This document shows, piece by piece, positions 39,526-48,064 of a stretch of DNA of 64,000 bases. The position numbers were made by a program, and so were the translations under genes. Origin of the DNA: an uncultured Phycisphaerales bacterium (lineage in GTDB: Bacteria; Planctomycetota; Phycisphaerae; WQYP01); contig CAIMWO010000019.1 in assembly GCA_903845195.1 (NCBI GenBank), positions 62,001 to 126,000 of the forward strand. Direction: 5' to 3'. The notes under the pieces are model-generated. The model was not told the DNA's origin. It searched no databases and saw only the letters and a program-made list of their open reading frames with translations. Each line of letters begins with the position of its first letter. The stretch's first letter is position 1.

Positions 39526-40275
39526 TCACCTATACCCCACCTCCACCCTCACCCCCTGGGCCCCCAGCCTCCCCGCCAGCGGCTTCAATACATTCCCCAT
39601 CGCCTCCAACCCCGCCGCCTCCGCCTCCTTCTTTATCAACATCCCCTTGGCCGCCAGCACCGCCCGCGGCTTCAACTCCTGCACCGCCCGCTCCCGCGTC
39701 TCCTGCTTGTCAAACCGCGCCCACCCGCCCTGCACGCTCAACGTCTCGATCTTCGCCGGATCGATCGCCACCATCTCCTCATCCAGCACCGGCCGCGGCA
39801 CCCGCACCATCACCACCCGCCGGCTCGCCGAATACTCCAGGTCCGACTCCCCAAACTGCCGCAAGTCGATCGCATACTGCACCTTCACCTCGCGCGCCAC
39901 CACCCGCGCCGTGTTCGTCCCCCAATACACGCCCCAGCTCTGCGCACTCTCCGCCCGCTCGATGCTCGCCGTAACCGTCGTCTGCAACACCACCAGCTTG
40001 CTCTGCCGCTGCACATCCTCCACCGTCACCAGCGCCAGCGAATGAATATCAATCTTCGGCCGCGCCGCATCCGCCACCATCCGCCCCGCCGCCCCCACCG
40101 CATCCGCCGGCGCATTGACCAATTTATAGATCACATAAATCGTCGGCAGCCCGATCAGCAACATCAGCACAATCGCCACCGTCGCAATCGCCCACGGCCA
40201 CTGCGACCGCGCCCTGACCACCACCGGCGCCTCACCCCGCCCCGCCCCATCCGCCACCGTCTGACCATCCCGCAT
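39526..40275 (-). CDS. DUF4230 membrane-anchored protein
   Basis: 249 residues. One membrane helix near the start (WPWAIATVAIVLMLLIGLPT) is followed by a soluble domain: LVTVEDVQRQSKLVVLQTTV, WGVYWGTNTARVVAREVKVQ, YAIDLRQFGESDLEY and RVVMVRVPRPVLDEEMVAID, the DUF4230 pattern. The C-terminal helix (EAEAAGLEAMGNVLKPLAGR) leads to a final beta strand. Function unknown; in other bacteria the domain is exported or membrane-bound. It lies on the far side of the candidate origin from dciA. Confidence 0.8.
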   Translation of the reverse strand: MRDGQTVADGAGRGEAPVVVRARSQWPWAIATVAIVLMLLIGLPTIYVIYKLVNAPADAVGAAGRMVADAARPKIDIHSLALVTVEDVQRQSKLVVLQTTVTASIERAESAQSWGVYWGTNTARVVAREVKVQYAIDLRQFGESDLEYSASRRVVMVRVPRPVLDEEMVAIDPAKIETLSVQGGWARFDKQETRERAVQELKPRAVLAAKGMLIKKEAEAAGLEAMGNVLKPLAGRLGAQGVRVEVGYR

Positions 40276-40501
40276 CGTCTCATGCTCCCAACAAATTTTC
40301 CGCTCGCATCACTCCGCGCACGTCACATCAGCGGCGTCCGCCATGGCCTGATGACTCTAGGCGATCCCGCGAAGACATTCCCCCGCTCATCATCATCATC
40401 GGCGTTCATCCGCCTTCATCTGCGGTCCCTCTCCCCCACGTCCGCCAACTCCAGGCGAGCCCTCTTCAAAATCGCTCGAGTTTGCCCCAAACGCTTCAAA
40501 A

Positions 40502-40566
40502 CTGCAAAAAATCACCTCAATATCATGCAAAAGCACTCAAAACACATGCAAAACGCGCTCAAAACA
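40502..40566. repeat. Iteron-like 21-22 bp direct repeats next to candidate origin
   Basis: CATGCAAAAGCACTCAAAAC at 40524 and CATGCAAAACGCGCTCAAAA at 40545 follow one another directly; a weaker third (CTGCAAAAAATCACCTCAAT) precedes them. A-tracts recur about every two helical turns, which may bend the DNA. Confidence 0.6.
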
Positions 40567-40677
40567 GGTCCAAATCAGACCGTTTCCGATCCGCTCCCAT
40601 TCCCCACCCAAACGCCCGTTTAGTCCGAATTCCCCATTTTGACTCCCGCCACCCTGTCACCCCGATTGTGCGTGGCT

Positions 40678-40999
40678 TGTGGATAACCTCTTTGGACACT
40701 TTGTCGCAAACTAGCCTGTTTGCAGAGCTTACCTAGTCTCTCTGACGCATTAGCATTGACATCAACAGCATTATCGTCCGGTCAACAGGTCAACCCGACA
40801 CCCGCCCGACATGTTATACACCGCCCCGCAGATGTGCACATGAATGCTAACCCATTTTAAAATCATCACTTACAACTTTTGAATTCCCCTTCTCCACATA
40901 CTGACAGTCCCTACGACGAGTACTACTGAGTATTTATACAATAAACATTCATAAAGGCTTAAAACTCGGACATTTCGGATACATCCGCCGTGTGGATAA
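40678..40999. other. Candidate chromosomal replication origin (oriC)
   Basis: Two perfect DnaA boxes (TTATCCACA read as TGTGGATAA) lie at 40678-40686 and 40991-40999 in the same orientation. Between them are TTCTCCACA (40890-40898, one mismatch) and TTATACACC (40814-40822, two mismatches), plus AT-rich stretches at about 40848-40885 and 40920-40965 that could unwind. No coding frame covers it. dciA and dnaN, often found near origins, follow at once. No clear change in G/C strand bias is seen across it, which weakens the call. Confidence 0.55.
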
Positions 41000-41018
41000 C
41001 CTGTCGAAACCGCTCCCC

Positions 41019-41507
41019 TTACGCATCCGACGTCAACCCCCCCTGGACACACGTTTTCACCCTATAAATAGCCCCCCTTGACCCCGTCTGCAGTTGCCGC
41101 AGCAACCCGCCGCGCAATAAACCATCCAACTGCGCCCGTGCCGGCGCCGACGCCATCGACACATTCAATGTCCCGCGCGTAAACCCTTGTATCCGCGAGT
41201 GTTTATACAATTCCTCCGGCACCAGTTCCTCCCACAATTCCGCGATCCCCTCCATCTTCTTCCCCGGCTTGGCGATCACCTTTTCAAACCACGGCAGCAG
41301 CACATCCCCCAATTTCGCCGCATCCCGCGTCCGCGGATTCTTCTTATTCGTCAACAACCGCTGCAGAGAGTAAATCTCCCGCGCATCCCCGATCGGCTCA
41401 ACATTGGCCACCGACGCATTCCGCACCGGCCCCGCCTTCCGCCCGCCGGCTCCATCCCCCGCACCAGCGCCCTGTCCCCCCGAACCTTTCCGCCGCTGCG
41501 TCGTCAT
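41019..41507 (-). CDS. dciA: DciA-like (DUF721) helicase-loading protein
   Basis: 162 residues from MTTQRRKGSGGQ, with GTGAGG upstream. The first 45 residues are Gly/Lys-rich. The DUF721 domain follows: IAELWEELVPEELYKHSRIQ, GFTRGTLNVSMASAPARAQL, DGLLRGGLLRQLQ and IYRVKTCVQ. DciA loads the replicative helicase DnaB at the origin in most bacteria lacking DnaC. The position between dnaN and the candidate origin fits that role. The domain is short and divergent, so the call rests on pattern plus context. Confidence 0.78.
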   Translation of the reverse strand: MTTQRRKGSGGQGAGAGDGAGGRKAGPVRNASVANVEPIGDAREIYSLQRLLTNKKNPRTRDAAKLGDVLLPWFEKVIAKPGKKMEGIAELWEELVPEELYKHSRIQGFTRGTLNVSMASAPARAQLDGLLRGGLLRQLQTGSRGAIYRVKTCVQGGLTSDA

Positions 41508-41599
41508 CGCCTCACCCTGAACTCCGTTCGTTCCCGATCGTTTTTGACCGGCTCCCCAGCATACGACCTGACCGCACGATCGGCAAAAACGTTGCAGCC

Positions 41600-41631
41600 A
41601 AAGAAAAAGCCCCGGCAATCCGGGGCTCTAC
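41600..41631 (-). terminator. Terminator after dnaN
   Basis: On the minus strand AGCCCCGG-ATTG-CCGGGGCT (41608-41627) is followed by TTTTTCTTT. It separates dnaN from dciA, so these are probably distinct transcripts. Confidence 0.8.
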
Positions 41632-41669
41632 TCAGCTAATTTTTCTCTGAAAACGGATTGAACGCGCGA

Positions 41670-42800
41670 TCAGCTCAAATTCACCGGCATGACCACGTAC
41701 AGGAACCCAGGCCCGCTTCGCAGAAGTCCCGGCTTGTTCGGCGTCTTCATTTCGAACGTGACCTGCTCGTTGTCCGCAACCTTCAACGCGTCCATCAGGT
41801 AGTTGGGATTGAAGCCGATCTCGATCGCTTCGCCGGTGTACTCGACGGGCAGGTCGATCTTCGCTTCGCCCATTTCCGGTGCGCGGCTCTGGATCGACAG
41901 CGTGTTGTTGCCGAACGCCAGACGCACACCCTTCGATTCCTCGTTCGTCAGCAGTGCGGCCCGGCGGACGGCCGACAGGAAACGGTCGCGGTTCATCGTG
42001 ACCTTCTTGTCGGAATCCTTCGGGATCACATCCTGGTACGGCGGGAACGTGCCTTCAACCAGCGAGCACGACATCGTCGCCCCCACGCCGCCGGCTTCGG
42101 ACGAAACCTGCACGAACAGCTTGTTTTCCTTGAACTGCAGCGAAACGGTCTGCTCGGGATCGGTCAGCAGCCGTTCGATGAGGTTGATAGCCTTGATCGG
42201 AATCACCGCCGAAATATCCTTGCCCGCCCCGTCGTTGGTGATGTCATCCTTGGTTTGTGCCAGGCGATGGCCGTCGGTGGCGACCAGCGAAATCTTCTTG
42301 CCCTTGCGTTCCAGCAGCACGCCGTTGATGGCGTAACGGGTCATTTCGCGGGCCGCGGCAAAGCGGGTGCGATCGAGCAGTTGCCGGAAGCTGCCGGCGG
42401 TGAGGGCGAAATCGGGCTCGCCGTCAAAGCCGGAGATCGGTGGGAATTCCTCGGGGTTGTAGCCGAAGACTTTGTAGTGGGCATCAGAGCCCTTGATGGT
42501 CGTCGAATCGCCAGTGGTTTCCAGCGTCAGCGTGTCATCCGGCGAGTTGTTCACGATCTCCGAGAGCTTGCCCGCCGGGATCAGCGCCACGCCCGCCGCG
42601 GCAATGTCCACCTGCGTCAGCGTGTATTGCAGGGCCAGTTCCATGTCCGTGGCCACGAGGGTCAGCGTCTTGGCTCCGCCGGCGTTCCCGGCCACAAGCT
42701 TCACGCAAGTCAGCACGGGCTTGGGCGTGCGGGTGAGCACCACCGATGAGGCCAGACCCAGGGCTTCCACCAGAGCAGCACGATTAACGAGGACTTTCAT
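41670..42800 (-). CDS. dnaN: DNA polymerase III beta sliding clamp
   Basis: 376 residues from MKVLVNRAALVEAL. The three clamp domains are recognisable (ALGLASSVVLTRTPKPVLTC; TRFAAAREMTRYAINGVLLE with LVATDGHRLAQTK; VRLAFGNNTLSIQSRAPEMG), and the end, GLLRSGPGFLYVVMPVNLS, is the normal PMRL-like C-terminus. The clamp rings DNA and tethers polymerase and repair proteins. The gene points toward the candidate origin. Codon choice is balanced, as expected for a highly expressed housekeeping gene. No dnaA, recF or gyrB is seen beside it. Confidence 0.97.
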   Translation of the reverse strand: MKVLVNRAALVEALGLASSVVLTRTPKPVLTCVKLVAGNAGGAKTLTLVATDMELALQYTLTQVDIAAAGVALIPAGKLSEIVNNSPDDTLTLETTGDSTTIKGSDAHYKVFGYNPEEFPPISGFDGEPDFALTAGSFRQLLDRTRFAAAREMTRYAINGVLLERKGKKISLVATDGHRLAQTKDDITNDGAGKDISAVIPIKAINLIERLLTDPEQTVSLQFKENKLFVQVSSEAGGVGATMSCSLVEGTFPPYQDVIPKDSDKKVTMNRDRFLSAVRRAALLTNEESKGVRLAFGNNTLSIQSRAPEMGEAKIDLPVEYTGEAIEIGFNPNYLMDALKVADNEQVTFEMKTPNKPGLLRSGPGFLYVVMPVNLS

Positions 42801-42897
42801 AGCGTCGACCTTGACTGAAAAGATCCATCGGACAGGATGTGGGGACACTCCCACAAGTGTGCAAATCGTACTGCAAGCGGGGCGGCACGCCAAGCGG

Positions 42898-44151
42898 TTA
42901 CAGGCCGGGATCCACCGGCGGCGGCGCGACTTCCACAGAACCCCCGACGGCCGACAATGCCGGGGAGGCTGCCCGCCCGGCGCCGGGGCGCACCGGCGTG
43001 CCGCACTCCGGACAACGATCCGAGGTCAGGCAATAGAGGTTGTACCCGCAGACGGGGCATAGCGGCTCGATCACGCGGATGACGAATTGCAGGTGGCAGG
43101 CCTTGCACGCCGATTCGCCCATAGGCACCGATTGGTGCACCCCGCAGCGCGGGCAGACCAGGGCCAGTTCCTTGAGTTCCATGGAGACCGGGGCGACGCG
43201 ATCGACCCGGCGATTGAGTGCGGAGACAACAATCAGGGCCAGGCTGCCGCAGGCCGTGGCGATGGATCCGGCAATGGTGAAGCGTCCGAGCATCGCATCG
43301 TCGATGGCATTGATCGGCTGGGTTATCAGGAACAGGATCATGCACAGTGCGGCGGAGGCGGAGCAACCCATGGTCGTCCACATCAGCCAGCTTTGCCCGG
43401 GCTTGAGGCGGGCCATCAGCAGAAGGTTGATATGGGCCAGCAGAATGCAAAGGGTCACCAGGATGCCCATCACGCGGCCCCAGAACTCATTCTCGGATTT
43501 CGTCCAGACGCCGATGACGCCGATCACCATTGCGGCGAGGCCGAAGAGAAGCCCGGCGAAACGGAAATAGCGGCGATCTCCGCAGCCGAAGTTGACCATG
43601 AGCAGCGCGCAGACCGTCCCGATGCCGTAGGGGATCATCGCTGTGCCCCAGAGATTCTCGGAGAGGTGGTCAGAGCTCCAGAGGAAACCTCCGGAGGCGG
43701 GCACCCAGGCGCCGGCGAGGCATACCAGGTAGGCGTAAACGGCCATGGCCACGAACAACCAGACCGCGACGCGTGCCCAGCGAACGCTCTGCAGCAGCAG
43801 CACGCCCGCCGCCGGAATGCCGGTCAGCAACAGAAAGCCCCAACTGGCGCCGATCCGCCAATACAGGTCGCTGCTGAGGCCCAGCCCGTCAAGCCAGATC
43901 AGCGCCAGGACAAACACCCAGCTCAAGAGGATTACGCCCATGGCGGAGAGTCCGCCTGCCCGCAGCTTGGGACGATCGGTCAGCAGCGACGCGGGCAACA
44001 ACAGCCCGGCCGCCACCGCGGTGGCGATGGACGTGCCCAGCAGCCGCGCCAGCATCTGGTCCGAAGTGACCAGGATGGCCATGATGCCCATGAAGGCCGA
44101 CGCGGCCAGGGCGGCGAGCATGACGATGAGGAGGAGTTTGCGGGGTGTCAT
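42898..44151 (-). CDS. Multi-span membrane protein with C-terminal zinc ribbons
   Basis: 417 residues from MTPRKLLLIVML, with AGGAG upstream. About ten hydrophobic segments span residues 5-335. The C-terminal 80 residues carry three CxxC pairs: LVCPRCGVHQ, SACKACHLQF and PLCPVCGYNLYCLTSDRCPE followed by CGTP. The last is the CxxCGYNL...CPECG ribbon found in many planctomycete membrane proteins, there usually at the N-terminus (as in 57294). Function unknown. Divergent from the vWA array, with an inverted repeat between them. Confidence 0.65.
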   Translation of the reverse strand: MTPRKLLLIVMLAALAASAFMGIMAILVTSDQMLARLLGTSIATAVAAGLLLPASLLTDRPKLRAGGLSAMGVILLSWVFVLALIWLDGLGLSSDLYWRIGASWGFLLLTGIPAAGVLLLQSVRWARVAVWLFVAMAVYAYLVCLAGAWVPASGGFLWSSDHLSENLWGTAMIPYGIGTVCALLMVNFGCGDRRYFRFAGLLFGLAAMVIGVIGVWTKSENEFWGRVMGILVTLCILLAHINLLLMARLKPGQSWLMWTTMGCSASAALCMILFLITQPINAIDDAMLGRFTIAGSIATACGSLALIVVSALNRRVDRVAPVSMELKELALVCPRCGVHQSVPMGESACKACHLQFVIRVIEPLCPVCGYNLYCLTSDRCPECGTPVRPGAGRAASPALSAVGGSVEVAPPPVDPGL

Positions 44152-44174
44152 GGGGTGCTCCTTTGCTGCGGATG

Positions 44175-44218
44175 ATACCGCGCGGAATTCGCGGGAACAG
44201 CAGAATCTCGCGCGGTAT
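44175..44218. promoter_or_regulatory. Perfect 10-bp inverted repeat ATACCGCGCG...CGCGCGGTAT
   Basis: Arms at 44175-44184 and 44209-44218, 24 bases apart, in the 114-base gap between the divergent membrane-protein gene and the vWA array. ATACCGCGCGGAA occurs again inside the first vWA gene (about 44381). A regulator-binding site is plausible; a transcript hairpin is the alternative. Confidence 0.4.
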
Positions 44219-44265
44219 ACTTGCGACAGATTGGGCAATCAGGATAGCAGCGTGGAGGCAACGAC

Positions 44266-45111
44266 ATGCGGATCTGGCAACAGGTACTGGCGGGGATACT
44301 GGTGACGGGGTGCGGGTTTTTGATGGCGGCGCCACCGCCAGTGCGCGTTGGCGGCGGAAACACCATTTCAGCGGAATACCGCGCGGAACTGATCAAACGG
44401 CGTGCGTTGGCCGAAGCGACCTATCGGAATTGGGCCGCAGCTACAGCTAAGGCTCCCCCGACGACCGCATCGACGAGGCCAGTACTCCGTTTCTTTCGTA
44501 TCAACACCGAAAGCCGTCGCGTGGTCTACGTCATCAAGCATAGTGGGTCGATGATGGACAACTTCGATTTTTTGCGGGAGGAAGTGAAATGGTCAGTGCG
44601 AAGACTCTCGCCATCGCAGGAATTCAACGTCGTCATGTGGGAGGAGACTGCTGACGTAATTTTCGACAAGGACCGATTGGTAAAGGCGACCCAAGACAAC
44701 ATCCAAACCCTTGCCAAGCGCATTGCGGAGTTTGTGCCGCAGGGCCAAAACGATGATATTTATGACCCTCTCAAGCAGGCTTTCGATGAAGCATTCAAGA
44801 TGAAACCGGATACGATTATTTTTGTTGCGGATGGGCATTTCGATCCCAAGCTTGCTGAATTCGTCGCGCAAACTAACAAGAAATTGAAGATTTCCATTCA
44901 CACCGTGGCCTTCGTGAATAAAGAACCCTCTTACGAAGAACGGTTGCGAGATCTCGCCAAAGATAACGGCGGCCATTACACGTTCGTGAGCGAAGAGGAT
45001 TTCGATGCGCTTGCGGCCCAGTTCGCACCCTCGGCGACTGCCCCCGGTTCCCAACCCGCCACGACAACTGCCCCATCTTCGGCACCAGCGGCTTCGGCAG
45101 AGAAGGAGTAG
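44266..45111 (+). CDS. vWA-domain protein 1 (altered MIDAS)
   Basis: 281 residues; GGAGG precedes the ATG. A signal sequence with a possible lipobox (ILVTGC) is followed by a linker and one vWA domain: SRRVVYVIKHSGSMMDNFDF to KDNGGHYTFVSEEDFDALA. In the other array members the MIDAS motif reads D-x-SGS, but here Asp is replaced by Lys (IKHSGSM), and TDG is ADG, so metal binding is probably lost. The end is Ser/Ala/Pro-rich. First of four tandem genes, probably extracytoplasmic. Confidence 0.82.
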   Translation: MRIWQQVLAGILVTGCGFLMAAPPPVRVGGGNTISAEYRAELIKRRALAEATYRNWAAATAKAPPTTASTRPVLRFFRINTESRRVVYVIKHSGSMMDNFDFLREEVKWSVRRLSPSQEFNVVMWEETADVIFDKDRLVKATQDNIQTLAKRIAEFVPQGQNDDIYDPLKQAFDEAFKMKPDTIIFVADGHFDPKLAEFVAQTNKKLKISIHTVAFVNKEPSYEERLRDLAKDNGGHYTFVSEEDFDALAAQFAPSATAPGSQPATTTAPSSAPAASAEKE

Positions 45112-45116
45112 CACCT

Positions 45117-46346
45117 GTGAGAAGCGTATGGATCGTACTTTTCAGCGGCATCCTGGCGTTGGCAGGATGCATGGCCGCACAGACACGCCATGACGTGACT
45201 GCGAGCACCTCGTCCGCTTCGGAACCGGCGACCATGCGCTTAGGAGGGAAAGGCAGGTCCACAAAGAGCATCGTCTACATCATCGACAGCTCGGGGTCCA
45301 TGTTCGATACCTTCGATTTTTTTCGTGAGGAAATCAAGTATTCCGTCGGGAGGATGGATCCGACGCAAAAATTCGCCGTGCTCATGGTCTCTGATGAAGT
45401 CACAGAGGTAGCCGGGGAAAATGAAAAGCTCGTTTACGCGACGCAAGCGAACAAGAGGGCTTTCGAAAAGGCGATTGACGACGTCCGTGCCCAGAGTTGT
45501 GGTGATGATTTGCTGCCATCGTTTGAGCAAGCGTTCAAGACGGCATTCGCAATGAAGCCGCGGTACATCTACTTCTTGACGGATGGTCGATTCGATCCCA
45601 AGCTCTTGACGTTTGTCAACGAACTCAACACCAAACAAGAAGTCAGGATCAACACCTACCCGTTCGTGAACCGCGAACCCTCTTACGAAGCGGAAATGCA
45701 GGAAATGGCCGAGGACAACGGCGGAAAGTGCAAATTTATATCGGAAGACGAACTCGTAGAGCGCCACCGGGAAAGATCGCCGCCCGCAACGACGGCCGCC
45801 GCCACGAAATCGCAGGTGACATTTTGCGGCCTTGTCGTCGAGACTTCGCGTGTCGTCTATATCATCGATCAATCGGGATCGCTGCTCGACAACCTCGAAA
45901 ATATGCGAGCGGCACTCAAGAATTCAATCGCGAAGCTTTCACCATCGCAGCAGTTCGGCATCGTTGTATTCGATGCAGGTGCAAGAATCATCGCAGGATC
46001 CAATCAAGGGCTTGTCGATGCGTCCGAGCAGAATATTGAACGAGCCAAAGCGGCGATCGATGCGCCTGGGAAGCCCATGATAAGTGGCGATCTCCTTGTG
46101 CCAGCCGCAGACGCATTTGAGCAATCATTTTCCCTGCGCCCGGACGCGATCGTCTTTGTCACAGATGGCCATTTTGATCCCAAGCTCGCCGAGGTGGTCG
46201 CGCGACTCAACAAGAAGCACCAGGTTGCCATTCACACGATAGCGTTCGTGAACCGAGAGCCCAGCTACGAGGAACAATTAAAGAAAATGGCCAAGGACAA
46301 TGGCGGGAAATACAGGTTCGTCGCTGAAAAGGATCTCAGCAAATAG
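45117..46346 (+). CDS. vWA-domain lipoprotein 2 (two vWA domains)
   Basis: 409 residues, starting five bases after gene 1. The lipobox LALAGC gives lipid anchoring. Domain 1 (residues about 45-215) has IIDSSGSMFDTFDF and YFLTDGRFDPKLL; domain 2 (about 235-409) has IIDQSGSLLDNLEN and VFVTDGHFDPKLA. Both end in the shared REPSYE...MA(E/K)DNGGK motif. The junction (ATKSQVTFCGLVVETSRVVY) is nearly identical, also at the DNA level, to the N-terminal linker of gene 3, so this gene looks like a fusion of two former units. MIDAS residues look intact in both. Confidence 0.87.
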   Translation: MRSVWIVLFSGILALAGCMAAQTRHDVTASTSSASEPATMRLGGKGRSTKSIVYIIDSSGSMFDTFDFFREEIKYSVGRMDPTQKFAVLMVSDEVTEVAGENEKLVYATQANKRAFEKAIDDVRAQSCGDDLLPSFEQAFKTAFAMKPRYIYFLTDGRFDPKLLTFVNELNTKQEVRINTYPFVNREPSYEAEMQEMAEDNGGKCKFISEDELVERHRERSPPATTAAATKSQVTFCGLVVETSRVVYIIDQSGSLLDNLENMRAALKNSIAKLSPSQQFGIVVFDAGARIIAGSNQGLVDASEQNIERAKAAIDAPGKPMISGDLLVPAADAFEQSFSLRPDAIVFVTDGHFDPKLAEVVARLNKKHQVAIHTIAFVNREPSYEEQLKKMAKDNGGKYRFVAEKDLSK

Positions 46347-46375
46347 GATATTCGCATCTGCAAGGAGTTTCTCCC

Positions 46376-47062
46376 ATGAATACGCCGCTTTTGATTTTGG
46401 TTGGGAGCATCATGGCGGTGGCGGGATTTGCCGCGGCGCAGACGCGGCCGGCGGGTACGGCCAGCGCGCCGGCCACCTCGCAAGCGGCAACGACGACCGC
46501 AGCCACGAAACCTCAGGTGACATTTTGCGGCCTTGCCGTCGAGACTTCGCGCGTCGTTTTTGTCGTGGATCACTCGGGTTCGATGCTCGACACGCTCGAT
46601 GATCTGAAACGGATGGTCAAGAAATCCATCGTTAAGATTGCGCCGCCCCAACAGTTTGGAATCGTTGCCGTTTCGTCCGACAAGGCATCAATTATCGCGC
46701 AGTCGAAGCTCAAACTTTTCGAGGCCACGCCGAAAAATATTGAGAGTGCACAGAAGGCGATCGATGAACTTCGAGGGCCGAGTTCGGGTGATGATCTTTT
46801 GCCGCCACTCCAGGAAGCTTTCGAATACGCGTTTAGATTACGGCCGGATACGATCATTTTTATCACGGATGGCCATTTCGATCCCAAACTGGAAATGATT
46901 GTCGCACGGCTCAACAAAAATCAGATAGTTGTCATTCACACCTTTGCCTTGTTGAACAAAGAGCCCAGCTACGAAGAACAGTTAAAGAAAATGGCCAATG
47001 ACAACCGCGGGAAGTACAAATTTGTGTCGGAAAAGGACCTTGAGCAGAACAATCGGAAGTAG
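46376..47062 (+). CDS. vWA-domain protein 3
   Basis: 228 residues. Signal peptide LLILVGSIMAVAGFAAAQTR, most likely cut by signal peptidase I because no lipobox Cys is present. The vWA domain has an intact MIDAS (VVDHSGSMLDTLDD) and FITDGHFDPKLEMIVARLNK, ending LNKEPSYEEQLKKMANDNRG. Highly similar to domain 2 of gene 2, pointing to recent duplication. The start follows gene 2 by 29 bases. Confidence 0.85.
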   Translation: MNTPLLILVGSIMAVAGFAAAQTRPAGTASAPATSQAATTTAATKPQVTFCGLAVETSRVVFVVDHSGSMLDTLDDLKRMVKKSIVKIAPPQQFGIVAVSSDKASIIAQSKLKLFEATPKNIESAQKAIDELRGPSSGDDLLPPLQEAFEYAFRLRPDTIIFITDGHFDPKLEMIVARLNKNQIVVIHTFALLNKEPSYEEQLKKMANDNRGKYKFVSEKDLEQNNRK

Positions 47063-47071
47063 CCTTGCCGG

Positions 47072-47737
47072 ATGAAAGGAGTTGGCAGCATGAAAAACAT
47101 TGCGTGGTGTCTGATCGGGCTGGCGCTGCTGACGGCGGGAGTGGTGGCGGGTTGCCAAAGCACGCAGATGGTAGCGACCAGCGCGCCGGCCGCTTCGGAA
47201 CCGGCGACCATGTATGGGACCGGTAGCATCAGAACCAAGAAGATTCTGTATATCGTCGATGGTTCCGGTTCGATGGTGGATAACTTCGAAGCAATGCGAG
47301 ACGAAGTGTTGAGAGCTGTCGGCAATCTGCCTCCGACCCAGCGATTTGGTGTCATCCTGATCACTTACGGTGATGCGCTGGTGGTAGCCGGTGAAAAAGA
47401 GAGTCTTGTGCCGGCCACGCCGGAAAACAAGAAGGCGCTCAAGAGGGCGATCAACGCAGACCGCTCGGGCGCAGGCGCCGATATGCTGCTGGCGTATGAG
47501 AAGGCCTTTAAAACGGCGTTCGCAATGAAACCGGAGATCATCTATTTTGTGACCGACCAATATATTGAACCCAATGTGTTGGGAACCATCGCCGACCTCA
47601 ATGCTGACAAGAAGGTGAAACTCAGTACTGTTGCATACTTGAATCGCGACCCAGCTCTACAAGAAGAGCTTCGGACGATGGCCAGGGATAATGGCGGAAA
47701 ATATAAATTTGTCTCCGAAAAGGCTCTCGGCCATTGA
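47072..47737 (+). CDS. vWA-domain lipoprotein 4
   Basis: 221 residues from MKGVGSMKNIAWCL (a second Met at 47090 fits the signal peptide better). The lipobox is VVAGCQ. MIDAS is VDGSGSMVDNFEA; the later Asp is in VTDQYIEPNVLG, where the TDGHFDP of the others has changed. It keeps the tail LNRDPALQEELRTMARDNGG. It is the most divergent member of the array and the last gene of the presumed operon; an R2 repeat follows. Confidence 0.85.
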   Translation: MKGVGSMKNIAWCLIGLALLTAGVVAGCQSTQMVATSAPAASEPATMYGTGSIRTKKILYIVDGSGSMVDNFEAMRDEVLRAVGNLPPTQRFGVILITYGDALVVAGEKESLVPATPENKKALKRAINADRSGAGADMLLAYEKAFKTAFAMKPEIIYFVTDQYIEPNVLGTIADLNADKKVKLSTVAYLNRDPALQEELRTMARDNGGKYKFVSEKALGH

Positions 47738-48064
47738 ATCTGGCGCTCCAGTTGCCCAAGCGCTTCCTCGCATATTTGTGTTCATTCGTGTTCATTTGTG
47801 GCTCATTTACGTCGTCTCTGTGACTCTTTGGTGAATCTTCCTCGTCGCCTCGGCGACGATTTGCTCCGCTCAACATGTTCAGATAAATTACCGATATTGA
47901 TGTTCGGTAGGACGTCGGTGTGCGTTGGGATATCGCCAACCGCTGGTGCTGCCCTCGGGACAGTTCCAGCAGTTCGCGCCATCCTCAGTGGGTTGTACAC
48001 GCCGTTCCGCCAATCAGGACGCAGGCGTTTTGCGCCCGAACGTGTACTACTGCTCAGGTGGCCG
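47738..48064. other. Intergenic region with R2 copy
   Basis: R2 at 47774-47816 (TTTGTGTTCATTCGTGTTCA...). The remainder, to 48064, shows no gene and presumably holds the rnc promoter; no clear -35/-10 pair was found. Confidence 0.6.
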
